Origin: Chlamydoabsidia padenii
Lineage: Eukaryota > Mucoromycota > Mucoromycetes > Mucorales > Cunninghamellaceae
Assembly (NCBI GenBank): GCA_025330725.1
Contig: JAIWND010000060.1
Location: 29,973-93,972 of the forward strand
Length of the DNA: 64,000 bases
Direction: 5' to 3'
This document shows positions 47,402-59,600 of this stretch, one piece after another. The notes under the pieces were generated by a model, which was not told the DNA's origin, searched no databases, and saw nothing but the letters and a program-made list of their open reading frames with translations. A program made the position numbers and the translations under genes. Position 1 is the stretch's first letter, and every line of letters starts with the position of its first letter.

Positions 47402-48859
47402 ATGAATAATAATAATAAAGCTCGTTTAGAACTTCTGATTACTGCCATGGCGTACCAGAAGGAGAAAAGTCGAAGAATCAAGCGTAGATTGTTGGAACGT
47501 ATGCAGCAGAAACGTCGACAACTTATGAAACTACAAATGATCTTTTCCTCGTTGGCCTTCACTTTGACTCATATTGTAGAGGGATACAGATTCATCTTGG
47601 AGACCTCTCCACTTCTTGTTATTAGAAGACCTCGACAAAACAGGCTAAGGCAAAACGGTTTCTGGGAATTTATTCATCCCAACTTGACTGATGATGGTAA
47701 TGAAGGGGATGCATTCAAGCGACATTACCGTGTAGGATTGGCAACCTTTACATGACTGGTGAATTCTCTGGAAGACCACCCAGTTTTTGCCCAAGACAAC
47801 CCAAGGTCTATCCCTATCCATATTCAGGTAGCTACTGTGTTGTGGCGCTTTGGAAATACACATGTTCCTTTTCGGCTTGCCGAAGTCTTACTGGGCATCT
47901 CCACGGGCTCATATAGAAATTTTACCGAACGCTTCTTCACCGCTCTGAACGAACGTCATAAGCACCAGATACATTGGCCAACTACACAAGAGGAGCTTAA
48001 TGCGACAATGGGAGGCTTTGCTCGTATCGATGAAAGTGAATTCGAAACATCTCTTCGGCTACCTAATGTCATCGGCGCAATGGATGGCAAGCTCGTCCGA
48101 ATCCACAAGCCCTCTGACGAACCTGGAACAGTATGGATAGACAGAAAGAGCCACTATTCAATGAGTCTCTTGGCAGTGTGTGATCACAAATGTAAATTCA
48201 CTTACGTGCACACTGGTGGAACAGGTATGAGTCAAATAATATCGGTAGAAGTTTTTCAAAATTACCCCTGATTTTTTTTTGACAGGTCGTTGCCATGACG
48301 CCCGGACCTTCAACAGATCCTCGCTAAGCACACGTCTTGATTCGTTGTGTCCAGATGGCTCATACATTCTGGCTGGTAACTGAACCCTGTTGTGATGATA
48401 CTTTTTACTGACACCCTTATTCCCCCCCCAAAAAAAAAAATAGATCAAGCATACCCTCTCCGGAAAAACATCATGGTCCGTTATTTTCGTAACAACGCGA
48501 CTCCTTCTCAAAAAAGATTTAACAAAGTCCTCTCCTCGTCGCGTATGTCGATTGAACGAGCCTTCGGGCTTCTGACTTGTAGATGGCGATTTCTTCGTGA
48601 AAAACTGTACGTGGAAGGTCCTTTTCGAATGGCAAATATTATCACTGCGTGCTGTATCTTACACAACATGTGTATAGATAACAGTGACATAGAAATTGAT
48701 GGGTATAACCTTTTGACTGCTCCTCTGGTTCCAACCACAGACACTACACTATACAGTACGCTAGACGGCTCTAACCAAAACAACAACAGAGTGCGACAAG
48801 AAGGAGTAAGCCGAAGAGAAGAGCTGAGATTGTGGGTCGATGGCCAATCAAGAGAATGA
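47402..48859 (+). CDS. Harbinger-B transposase with one premature stop
   Basis: Three exons (47402-48224, 48286-48375, 48444-48859) total 1329 nt, or 443 codons. A basic N-terminus (KEKSRRIKRRLLERMQQKR) leads to the HARBI1-like nuclease: VATVLWRFGNTHVPFRLAEV, LGISTGSYRNFTERFF, NVIGAMDGKLVRIHKP (first Asp), GRCHDARTFNRSSL, DQAYPLRKNIMVRYF (second Asp) and SIERAFGLLTCRWRFLREKL (Glu). A single TGA at 47753-47755, between FT and LVNSLEDHP, interrupts an otherwise intact frame and both introns have proper borders. It is either recently inactivated or a read-through case. Confidence 0.8.
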
Positions 48860-48933
48860 TTATTTTTTATTTTTTATTTTTTGTTTTTGATCTACTCTAA
48901 TAAACATAGTCTATTCTAATAAACGTATACATT

Positions 48934-49931
48934 CTAGTTGTTGGTGTTGCTGTCGTCGTTGGTGTTGGTATCGCCTCTCAATTCAGTGCGGATGGCCATG
49001 AGTGCTGCCATGAAGTCGTCATGTCGTCGAGATTCTTCTTGCTGCCATCGTTCCAGAGCCGCCTGATCCGCCTCGATGGATCTCTCCAAGGTGTTCTTCA
49101 TCCCATCCATGATGTTTACCAAGTTCCCAACAACTTCCATCATGGCTTCGTGGTGCCTTCCAACATCTTCGTGCACCGTTCGTCGTCGCTGTCGTCGCCC
49201 CACTTGCCCTTGTTGGTGATTACGTTGCCGTTGTCGCCGATTCTGTTGCTGCTGTTGTTCCGGCCCTTCCGCATCACTATTATCATCATTTCCATCATCT
49301 ATTTCGCCTTCGTCGTCATCGCCTTCGTCGTCATCGCCATTATCATCGTTGCTTCGTCGACGTCTTCTGATGAATTCTGGAGCCATGCTGTCAACTATGA
49401 CCCGAGGAATGACAGTCGAATCACGACCAATGATGAGCGCCATCGTTTCGAAATGTTCCCATCGTTCACTGCCAGGCCCACCACCAATTCCTGTTTGGTT
49501 TTCGACTTGATCGTTGATGTCCATGAACGTAGTCTTAAGAGTCTGCCATTTTCGTTTGACTGCGCCCACCGACTTTCTTCCACTGCACAAAGCGTTCAAT
49601 TCATTCGTCACCTTCTCCCACAAATTTTTCTTTTCGAGGTTGTTGGTGCAGGTGTCAATTTCAGTCCAATTGGTTGACATCACATTGATAAGATGTCCTT
49701 CATCAGTGGCATTCCACGTCGTATAAGCACGAGAAGGCGTGACATCACTGGGAGCAGTAGCAGTAGCAGTAGCAGTAGCAGTAGCAGGAGGAGCAGTAAT
49801 CACATTCTGAATTTGCCAAGGTACTGGCTGTTGGAGAGGTAGAAGAGATGGACGAGTTGATACTGTTGAAAAGATGGAAGAGGTTGAAGAGATTGAAATG
49901 GTTGTTGTTGTTGTTGTTGTTGGTTGTTCAT
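48934..49931 (-). CDS. Harbinger-B SANT/Myb-like protein
   Basis: From 49803 downward a clean frame contains SRAYTTWNATDEGHLINVMS, NLWEKVTNELNALCSGRKSV and GAVKRKWQTLKTTFMDINDQ, a one-repeat Myb/SANT fold. An acidic and Gln/Arg-rich linker and a helical tail follow, ending at 48934. The only upstream ATG (49931, MNNQQQQ) is in another frame, so a one-base change, or a missed small intron, lies between about 49860 and 49810. It is the partner of the Harbinger-B transposase. Confidence 0.65.
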
Positions 49932-50322
49932 TTTGTAAAAGCTTAATCGGTTAAAATATAAAAAAAAAGGAAGGGAAAAAGGAGGGGAGGAAGGCAAAAA
50001 AAAAAGCGGCATACGAAATCCAGGGCAGGATAGGACACTCGAAATGAGAGACGAGGGGAAAAGAGAAGGGCCGACCTTCTCTTACTTGTCCTCAGCCAAC
50101 TCCGGCGAATAAATGTATCATCTTCCTATCTGCTTAGGTTAAAATCGGAGTTTCCTTTCTTGAATAGCGAGACGGGAATGTTGAGACGCTGATGAGCGCA
50201 CCCTACATCTCTTTCTCTTCTCACATTAACATCGTGGCCGATTTGACTTACCGATATCTCTCTTTTTCCCGCGAACTCACCTCGCTTGTAGTCGCTTTTG
50301 GTGAACAAGAACAACAAGAACA

Positions 50323-51628
50323 AGTGCGATGGCCACGAACTCGAATTCGGCGTCCACCCCGTAACATTCAAGAGTTAACGGATCAACAAAGCCGACAATT
50401 TTTTAGATTTACCTACGGCGACGTAAGTTCCACGATATTGGGATGTTCAACAATTACTAATAACATGATTCTTTGGTAGATCTGTCGAATCTGTTTGGCG
50501 CCGGGGTTGCCTGAAACCATTAACGTCGGTACTCGGTCTCATCCGCTGCAAATTCGGTGTGAATTTGGGGTAACCGTCCTCTTGCGACGTTTATGTTTCC
50601 CCTCTCGGTTGGAGGACATAGCTGAATTCTTCAATCTTGGGTATGGTTCAAAGGCGTCACTGATCTGTACTGGGATGTATTCCTTGGTTTTTGGTAAAAT
50701 AAAGCATGGAATGCGCTTCAACACTCACCAGCTTCGTCGCGAAAACCTCTTAATGTTTGCCGCCGCTATCAGGGCTCGAGGTAATTGCATAAACACATTC
50801 CTAAAAAAAGATGAACTAACGAACATTTTATTGTATAGGTGGTGAAGTCCGGGACGTTATTGGTATCATCGATGGGACGATGCAAGCAGTATGCCGGCCC
50901 TACAACAGAGAAGAACAACAACGGTTGATCTACAATGGCTGGAAGGTAAGGTATTATATACTTTGAATGACGTATGATTACTTGACCACTAACGTCTTTC
51001 TCCAATACATTTAAATAGCATATACACTGTTTGAAGTATCAAGCCATCACTACTCCAGATGGTATGACTGCCAGTCTCATGGGACCTGTACCAGGAAGGC
51101 ACCATGATTTACGGATTCTGAATGAATCATGGACACGACAAACCTTGGAGCGGTATATTGCTCCATTTTTTATTTACGGGGACCCTGCGTATACGCAGTC
51201 CATGGAACTTCTTCGCCCTCTTCCACGGGGACTGAGAAACGATCATGGTGAACTGGATCCTGAAGATGGTAAGTAATTGGAGCTACCAGGAATATGAAGT
51301 CCGTACTATCAGTAATCTTTTATTTTAGAAATACGGCGCCAGACCAACCGGTCTATGTCAAGGGAACGGGTGTCGGTGGAGTGGGAATTTGGGGAGACGG
51401 CAATCTATTTCAGCCATGTCAAACACAAGTACTCAATGCGGACATATCAGACCTCTCCCGATCTGGCATACATCATTGCCACATTTTTTTAAAAATGTAC
51501 ACACGTGTTTGTATGGATCCCCTACGTCAAGACACTTCCGCCTTCAACCACCGACATTGGAGGATTATATCAGAAGTGTGGTTACCCAAGGTGAATTAGA
51601 GGTAGTAGATGTAGATGGTTTGGAGTAG
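50323..51628 (+). pseudogene. Harbinger-C: DDE_4-type transposase, frameshifted
   Basis: Exons give RNIQELTDQQSRQFFRFTYG, then ICRICLAPGLPETINVGTRS (after a GTAAGT/TAG intron), and LRRLCFPSRLEDIAEFFNLG. VRDVIGIIDGTMQAVCRPYN (first Asp), KYQAITTPDGMTASLMGPVP, GRHHDLRILNES and FFIYGDPAYTQ (second Asp) follow, then VSVEWEFGETAIYFSHV (Glu). A frame break in the T7/A5 tract at about 51484-51496 separates IIATFF from KNVHTCLYGS, with the frame continuing to 51628. The motifs fit the Harbinger/ISL2EU-like DDE_Tnp_4 group and differ clearly from the A and B transposases. Its terminal repeats were not found. Confidence 0.65.
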
Positions 51629-51867
51629 TTTGTAGGGGTAGAATTTATATATGTATATATATATATATATAGTTTTAGATGTTTTTTATTTTTTAATCCA
51701 TAAATAAACCAGTCTTTGTAAAATAAAATGCGGTGCGAAACATTTTATTAATTAATGGTCAAATAATTGGTTGCGGGTAGGAGGTGGGGGTTGGAAGGGG
51801 CGGATTGATGGTGTGGGCATAGAGGTGGGGTTCGGGGTAGGGGTAGGAGATTGATGATATTGATGGG

Positions 51868-52097
51868 TGTTGTAGCGGTGGTTTATGTAAATAAAGACTG
51901 TATGAATACTGAGTCAAAGGTGTGGGTCAAGTTTATTAGATAAAAATGAGAGAGAGAAGAAAACAGTAATACAAAAACTACTCCCTGGATATAACAACAG
52001 GACTGCAGGCAGAGGGACTGCTCTAGAATAATTTTATCCGAGCTGAGTATTCCAGCATGTAGCACAATTGTTACTAAATGCCTGTTAGAATACGACA
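51868..52097 (-). mobile_element. Solo LTR of the Ty3 family, no target duplication
   Basis: This 230-bp copy of the Ty3 LTR has a few substitutions relative to 37422-37650 and the same orientation. Flanks ATGGG (left) and CTTTC (right) do not match. Different sequences lie on each side: the Harbinger-C tail on the left and the middle of a transposon gene on the right. Confidence 0.92.
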
Positions 52098-54406
52098 CTT
52101 TCAAACAGGTGTTAACAAACTGGCGAAGCCCAATGATATTGTACTTCCTTTACCCAAGGAGCTTCAACAAAAAGCAGAAACTAAGGAGCAAACAGAAGCA
52201 GCAATCAAGAAACGAAGAGTGTATCTCAAAAAACTGGTTTACGAATTGCGACTGGCTACTACTAAGACTGATTTTAAAGCTAGCAAAAAATTACTGAAGA
52301 AATAATTCCCAAAAACGGAATCATGGATCAAATTCTGGTCGAGTAAAACTGTGCGCTCGATGATCTTTCCCGCAATGACGAAAATGAAGAAACCCCTTCT
52401 TCATCATCCAACCAATACATCGAATGCCATCGAGTCATACCACCGCGATTTGGTTATTAGTTTTAACAATTTTCTTTTATAGGGTCTTTTAAACTACTTT
52501 GATAATGTCGTATCAGGCATTACTACCCAACTGTGAAATTAGCTTCTATGAAACTTGACGACTAGGAATAAAGAATCTGACCCTCAAATAAAGTCTCACA
52601 TACTTAAGGTAGCATGAGTAATGATGATTTAGCTTCCGCTCCCAGAAAAAAAGGAGTCAGGAGACCTTTCAAGGTACGATCGCGTTTAGTAATCGATGAT
52701 ATGAAACCAAACCTATTAAATACTACTTCTTCTTTTCTTCTTCACAATTAAGATCTTTGGTACAATCTTTTACCAATTAAAAAGTTTTCCTTCAACGAAG
52801 AGGAACAGCAGTCAGATCTATGGGATCTATGCATCTTTCCATTGGTGCCGTGTTAGCCAGTTAGAAATTTATCAACGCCTATATAAGCAGCAGTAGTTTG
52901 TCTCCTCTATTATGTTCATCACTTTTTATTATTCATTCTTTAACAACATAAAAATCAAGGGTAATAACAGTTTTCGTTTATTTTTGTGTTCTTCCCTACC
53001 CTACATACCTCAGATAACGACAAAAATGCAGTTCTAATCTACTTGGAAGGCCACTCACTTTATTATGGTGTCAAAAAACCAAATAAAACAAATACGAAGA
53101 AAAGAAAACTAACAACGAACGGTGAAGAAGGTACCAAAAAAAACTGTTAAGCCGAATTATGTGGACGATGGCGAGGCACCTCCCACAATCAAATCATTTC
53201 CTACTGAAAAAACAAAAAATTCCAGAAAAAAAGGTAAAGCAAAAACTTTGACCCCCTTCCCATCACCAGATATGTAATATATATCTAACGATGGTGACAA
53301 CTCGAGCCTGAAATTTATGAAAAACATTCATCTATTTTAGTTGACGACCAAGTAAACAGTAAAAAAGGTCCTCCCTGCCGTAAATTTTCACTAAGCAAGC
53401 CTACTAATGATGCTGAAGAAATAGAAAAGGACGAAGACTTGTTTGGCATGTTTGGTGGAATAGAAAAATACGAAAAAAGCAAAGACCTTTTTGATATGTT
53501 TGGTGGAATCGAAGAATATGGTGAAGTTGAGGATAAAGAAAAGGTTGACGATAAAAAAGCAAAGTCTGACATTCGAGGTATGTACGATTTAAATGGAATC
53601 TTTTTATTATTACTACTATCATTATCATTATCATTATTATTACCATCAAAGATACTGAACATAATAACTGAAAAACTCTTATTTGCAAAAGTAGGCCAAA
53701 ACAAAATTATTGTTTTAAGTGATACTGAAACCGATGACCTTGACTATGAAGCTTTGAAAAATGATGATAATAAAATGTAAGAGCCCTGGAAAAAAAACTA
53801 GCTTCATAATTCATCATATTTTGTTGTAATAGTTACGATGTGATTCGACCAAACAAACCAATTATTCCTTCCTCTTTGGCAAAGATTTGTGATGAAATGG
53901 GCAAAGCCCTTCCCAATCAAAACAATTTTTGTTTCATTGATTGTGTGGTGGAGCTGATAGACCGGGTGATTATGCCAACAATCATGCCACCTGGCGACAA
54001 TCATCTTCTCTATGGCATCAATCAACTTGCTAAACATCTCAATGAATACTTAAAAAAATGTCAATTTGCCCAAGCTGTGGAAGTTACAAGAGCGTATGTT
54101 TGGAAAAGTGGCCAATTTGTAGAAGGTCTTATGGGGGATTGCCATGACATTCTGCACCTCTTGACTGACAACCCAGCTTTTAGTAGCAGTTACGAAAAAG
54201 ACCAAGTTATACAAAAAACCATGTCCAAAACTTGCAAATGGTTCATTTTTTGGTCCATTATACGTCTCTCTGAAAGTGGAAACTGTGGTTATGAAGATTT
54301 TGGTGAATACGTGCACTATGGCGGAAATAATAGTAGTGTGCTGAGAATAGTAGTTAAGCTACCATTTTTTTGGGGGCTCAGCCAATCAAATTCAAGAAAA
54401 ATTTAG
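52098..54406 (+). pseudogene. Decayed transposon gene (MULE-like tail plus unknown domain)
   Basis: The gene starts abruptly at the solo LTR. 52110-52440 encodes a helical region and, after an in-frame TAA (52303-52305), WIKFWSSKTVRSMIFPAM and SNAIESYHRDLV, resembling the N-x-x-E-S motif near the third acidic residue of MULE-type transposases. After an intron, GLLNYFD is cut by a solo LTR (52506-53012) and resumes in frame as NDKNAVLIYLEGHSLYYG. Acidic and Lys-rich exons follow (FGMFGGIEKYEKS-type repeats, about 53440-53520). The last exon (about 53832-54406) has NNFCFIDCVVELIDRVI, GINQLAKHLNEYLKK and YVWKSGQFVEGLMGDCHDIL. The N-x-C-F-x-D pattern recalls cysteine-peptidase starts, but this is unproven. 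Confidence 0.45.
52506..53012 (+). mobile_element. Solo LTR (family 2, copy B)
   Basis: 507 bp, TGTCGTATCAGGC...TACCTCA, with duplication GATAA (52501-52505 and 53013-53017). It is the inverted counterpart of 45451-46240 without the nested LTR. It sits inside an exon of the decayed transposon gene. Confidence 0.93.
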
Positions 54407-54630
54407 CTTTGAATGTGCTGAAGATGATGGCAATAATGAGATGAATAAAACTTGGTGAATTCAATAAACAAAATGCATTTCCCAAGTCATATTAACTTCT
54501 TTAATATGTTTATTGCACCAAGTGCGTAATAAAGTGTTTTTGGTGTACATGGCAACGGATTTGTACATCTGAAATGTAACTCAGGATGTTGAAAAGAGTA
54601 GTTGAGGCCTGAAATCGCAGCTTTGCTACT
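54407..54630. other. Spacer before CACTA-A
   Basis: AT-rich sequence with no ORF or RNA gene recognised. Confidence 0.4.
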
Positions 54631-54878
54631 CACTGTGAAAAAAATACTCAGTCAGGCTACTCGGTTTTTTGCAAAAAAACCGAATTTGACTGAGCGGACC
54701 GAGTTTTCACTCAAAACTGCTATACTTGGATTCGCCGCTTCAATAATAATATTAGTATTACATACATATAAACAATAAAATGATTTGATAAAAATGCATT
54801 ACTGCATAGCTTTATTGTAGTCACTAATCTACTATTGATCCACTAATAACTCATCAGTAATCTACCGTCAATCTATTA

Positions 54879-55961
54879 CTATTCTGGTGCTGGTGCTGGC
54901 GCCGGTGTTCGAGGCCGTTTTGATCTACGCGACATATCAGAAGCTGTAACCGTTTTGAATTTCACTTTGTATTGCCTTCGTGGTCTAGATGTAACATTTT
55001 GGATTAATAAACCATGTTAAACCTGCATGATAAATGTACTTTAATTGGATGTACTTACATGATATCACTGGAAGGAGCAGCAGAAGACAAGGAAGGAGGG
55101 CAAGACCTAAGAAACAACAATATGTTAGCTGATGTGATGGTACTCGTTTACACTCTGTCATTATTCGTACTTACATGATATCAACGGAAGGAACAGCAGA
55201 AGACAAGGAAGGAGGGCAAGACCTAAGAAACAATAATATGTTAGCTGATGTGATGATACTTGTTTATATTCTGTCGTCATTCGTACTTACAAAGCAGTAA
55301 CAGCAACAGTGGCAGACGGTGTTCTGGAAAGAAAAAAAAAAGGAATAAGTTAGAATAAGCCTACGGGTATACTTACCAATCGCAGGGATACAATTGCGAA
55401 GGTACCGGCCTAATAATAAAAAATAAAAAAGGCAGTTAGAGTAGATTTGTGCTTTCTTTTACCTGTTGACGGGTTCAGTTTGAACAGAGGATGTCGCCGA
55501 TGGTGTGTGTGTGGAAGACTGTATATATGTTAGATTAGTATTGATATTACATTTCAAGTCATTCTTTTTATTACCCTTTCCGTTTGTTTTTTTAAGGTAC
55601 CCATAGCACTCGTGTACCGCCGCCGCAACATTTCCTTCGCAAGCCATCTGTCTTCAAATGCGTCCAGCGGGTAGCCAACATCTGCAGCGCTTTGTTCAAA
55701 AACCTTGACACCACGATCCACCAAGTTTTTGCCAAGGTCCTTCCAGTATATCCGAGCTTGACCATTGTTGCCTTCTTTTGCCTTCAGGAGAGCGAGAGCA
55801 GCTTCGATGGCGAAGTTGAGCGTTTCGAATATACCAGAGACAGTACGACCGGGAAACACCTGAGCGAGTGACAACTCCATTTCCTCTGTCATCTTGGGAT
55901 ACTTCAACCCCTTCGTGAAGGAAATCGATCTTGGTTCGATTGTCGAATTGATAGGTGGTGG

Positions 55962-55996
<35 letters not shown>

Positions 55997-56114
55997 GGGG
56001 TTGAGGTTGTAATTGTTCGAGTGTCATTACCCGATCGTGAATCACATCCACCTTTTCCAACAGTTTCGCCAGAGTGGTTCTAACAAATTCTTCAAAGCCT
56101 AAATCAGTATTCAT
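54879..56114 (-). CDS. CACTA-A accessory protein, unknown function
   Basis: The first exon (ATG 56114) gives MNTDLGFEEFVRTTLAKLLE, a helical coiled coil, poly-Gln, and a folded-looking region (MELSLAQVFPGRTVSGIFET to YPLDAFEDRWLAKEMLRRRY). Small exons follow: SSTHTPSATSSVQTEPVNR, then PVPSQLYPCD. Two near-identical exons encode SCPPSLSSAVPSVDIM, and a basic tail has TSRPRRQYKVKFKTV and SKRPRTPAPAPAPE, with TAG at 54881-54879. The splice after YPCD creates a TGA in the simplest model, so the true exon chain is uncertain. It is divergent from the Tnp2 gene, 172 bp away. It is perhaps the TnpA-like DNA-binding partner, by position only. Confidence 0.5.
55054..55285. repeat. Two tandem 116-bp exon-intron units
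   Basis: 55054-55169 and 55170-55285 are about 90% identical. Each holds one small exon (minus strand, encoding SCPPSLSSAVPSVDIM) plus its intron, including splice sites. This is an exon duplication within the accessory gene. Confidence 0.9.
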
Positions 56115-56286
56115 TGTAAAAAAGTAAAGAAGAAAAGGAGAAGAAAAAAAAAATTTCATCTCGTTTTTTTAAAAAACATTGCGCGCGGCGGTCACTGAAT
56201 TCAAATTAGTAGTGTAATTTTTTGAACAGGGGCGGTAGTTTGACAGGGACCATATTAGAACTCTATAACTTCAGGCCACACTAACT

Positions 56287-56634
56287 ATGCAACCAAACAA
56301 GCGAACTTTTTGCTTTGACTGCAGTACCGCATACCTAACCAGTAATAGAAGGACACACAAAAAAGTATGCATCGCAAACACATTGCAACAAGCAGTACAG
56401 TTGGTAAGTCACTGAATGTTAGGAATGGACTAAAGATCGTCTTTATAATGCTAATGCACTTTTATACCCAACAGCGAGAACTAGCAGCTGAAAGTGCCAT
56501 ATCTGTTGTTAGTACTGACGAGATTACTGAAACGGAAGAAGACGATATCTTTGTCATAGATCAAGGAGAGGTGAATTATACCGAACAGGGCGAAGAAGAA
56601 GAAGAAGAAGAAGAAGAAGAAGAAGAAGAAGAAA

Positions 56635-56690
<56 letters not shown>

Positions 56691-59600
56691 GATGAAGAAG
56701 AAGAAGTATATCGAAGTGTACAGAGTGGAAGTGACCTGAGCGATGACTCCATCCAGTCTGTTACGGCTAAGGAATACCACTTTGATGAAGAATTGGAAAG
56801 GTTGGGGAAATGGCAAAAAAGGAGCCTTCAGATGTACACTCATTTAAGTTCGAAAGGACTTTCAGTGAAAAACTTTGACTCTACCATCAAGATGTTCAAT
56901 GCATTCCTTAGGGAAAGTGCACCCGAGAGTAAGTGGGAAAAAGGCGGAGTTTGAAAGGCCCCTGGCAACGATGCGAGCTTAAATTTTTTAAATTAGATTT
57001 CAGGGGCAGTCTTCTTTCCAGTAACAAATGCCAAGAACTCTTCACTCGATTTTGGCCGACCACCGCAACAAAGTACGACATTTGCAAAGAAGGGTGTGTA
57101 CGTTTCAAGGAAGGTGAAACTGTGTGCCCTAACAATGCATGTCAAGCCCCGCGGTACGTAGAAACAAGCGATGGAATTCAAACCCCTGTAATGCAAATGA
57201 AGATAATGTCGGTTGCTGACATTATTGCAGTGAAGCTTCGGGACACCAAGACACGGGAAATACTCTTATATCGCCACAACTACAACAGCCAATCTTCTGA
57301 ATATAACGACATTTTCGACGGGCAAGTGTATAAGTCATTGAAGGATAAACACTTCAAAGGCCGATATGATGTTCACACCCAAAGATTTTTTTTCAAACAG
57401 CGTCCAAAAAGTTACCATTTTGGAATGTTGTCATACCTGTAAATAAGGAATACTATTTCAGGAACTGACTGTAGCATCTGGCCAATAGGAAGACTCCTTC
57501 AAGTTACGGTGGAAGCGTGGTAACGGATGGATGCTATTGGTCCATTATCACGGCAAAATATACACATTATTATAATATAAAATCGGTTTATTATTGGTCA
57601 AACAAAGTAATAAAAAACTACACTAAAAACTACACTATTGTAATCTACACTACTACAATCTAGCAAATTCATTTTTAAGCACCTTTACGTTCAGTAAGCA
57701 CCACATGCAACTTGATACCATAGCGCCAAGACTTATTTCCAGAAAGCCAAGAGTTGATTTAGGAGAGCCAAGAGTTACAAGCCACAAGCCAAAGTATTAG
57801 ACCCATACATAGATGACCAAGAGATCCAATAGCAAGTAGCAAAAGAAGGTGTCTACAAACAAGTGCCAACCAATACCATAGTTAAATTGCTTTCCATTGT
57901 TCCGAAGTAGTTTCAATAAAATCAAATTTATGATAGAAAAGACTTTGATAAGCGTTACGATACGTTTATGGCGCACCAGGTTACTAAAAATACTTATCCC
58001 AAGTCTAAAACCCCTTCAACTGACATCTTTATCACTACCAGCAGGCATCTTCAGCTTATTATAAACAAGCAACAGTTTGGAATGTGTTGTAAGAGCCAAC
58101 ATTAGTAGGATAAAAAAATCAAGAGAGATGGAGAAAGTGAAAGAAGGAAGAAAGAGCTAGAAAAAAAAAAACTTTTCATTTTGACGGCTTGGCGCAGACA
58201 GCGGAATTTTAACTTTGGTTATTTAATATTTAGGCCCTTTAAGTGGACTTTTACATTTTTCCTTCCTTCTTCACTTTTATTACACTCAAATGGAAAATCA
58301 ACAACAACGATCTTCTGAATCTTCAACTCAATCAACTCAAACGATTCAATCCATCCAAAGAGTACGTGATATTCCCAGGGTGGCGAAACTGACAAGAAAA
58401 AAGAAAAGTGTTTTTTGCGAAACCTGTCAGAAAACATTCTCTCGACATCAGTCCCTCCTGGAACACTATGAAACTAAAACTCATCAAGAGCAAGTCCTTC
58501 AACGAGCTCAAAATGATATTGTCATGGCTGAAGCAAACGAATCTCATTCTTGGGGCGGCGGTTCTTTGGCTGGTGGTGATTCTCCTGTTGGTGGTAATGG
58601 TCGCTCTTTGGCTGGTGACTCCTTGGCTGGTGACTCCTTGGCTGGTGGCGATGTTTCTGGTGGCTCTTTGGCTGGTGGCGATGTTTCTGGTGGTGGTGAT
58701 AGTGGTAATGGACAACCTGCTCAAGACGGTGATGACTTACTATCTGGCGATGAAGAATCTTTCGACAGCTGTAGCGAAGACGAAGATGACATGGCGGATT
58801 TGAATGCACCTTTTATTCATCGCTTCCGTCATATTGTCGAACGGGATGTGGACATGGAAACAATCAACCAATCTGCGCAACAGGATTTCAACAACATGGA
58901 AACAGGCCTGATTGATGCATCTCCTTTCCCTTCCCTTCAGTTTATGCTTCTTCTTGCCTTTATTTGTGGTGACGATGATCCGGTATCACGACGAATGATG
59001 CAAAAGGTGATGTATCTTATTGTGTTGATGGTCAAGATCTACGAAAAGTCTCGGGAAACAGGTGTGGACTTCAAGTTACCGGCTCTTGATGCTCTCTTCA
59101 AGTATCAAGAACGAAAGAAGAATGTTATCCCGGTGATGGAACCAAAAGAAGTACAAGTCCTCGAACCAACTTCTCGATCTTATCATCTGAATCTGCCCTC
59201 TATGTACCTGGAATTGCTGGTTAGGAATCCTCTTCGTTGTGAAAGTATATCTGCGCTTCCGGATTACACTTCGAATGAAATGGTATCTCTACAACAAGGA
59301 CACAAATGGCGGACTGATCCATTATTCCAACAGCCAGTCTTGACAGTAAGTGGGATCGATTACTGGGTCGGTGATATCATATCGGTTGGAAACGGCAATT
59401 CTCTCAAGTATTACCTACTGGACTCCTTCTTCTCAAAAGCTGGCGAAACTTTGGCACGATGTTACGAGGTGCTCTTCTTAAATGTTGGTAAATGTTTGAA
59501 ATGTCTGGTGAATGCTGCAACCTGTGATCTCGCTCCATCTTCCTTTAATCAGGTGATCTCGAAGTCGCTCTTGTTAATCGACAACTGTCATTCTCTTGCT

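Larger units (their letters stand above)
47217..50203. mobile_element. Harbinger-B: complete PIF/Harbinger element
   Basis: Inverted ends GGGTGCGCTCATCAGCGTCTC (47217 and 50203) are flanked by the direct repeat TAC (47214-47216 and 50204-50206). It is 2987 bp and encodes a transposase (plus) and a SANT protein (minus) converging near 48900. The terminal sequence resembles Harbinger-A's (GGGTGC-CTCATC), so the two are related families. It probably interrupts the 5' region of the Harbinger-C gene that follows. Confidence 0.85.

Noticed and set aside
56481..56843. Minus-strand ORF with poly-Ile/poly-Phe
   Set aside because: It is the antisense of the Glu/Asp repeat in Tnp2 exon 2.
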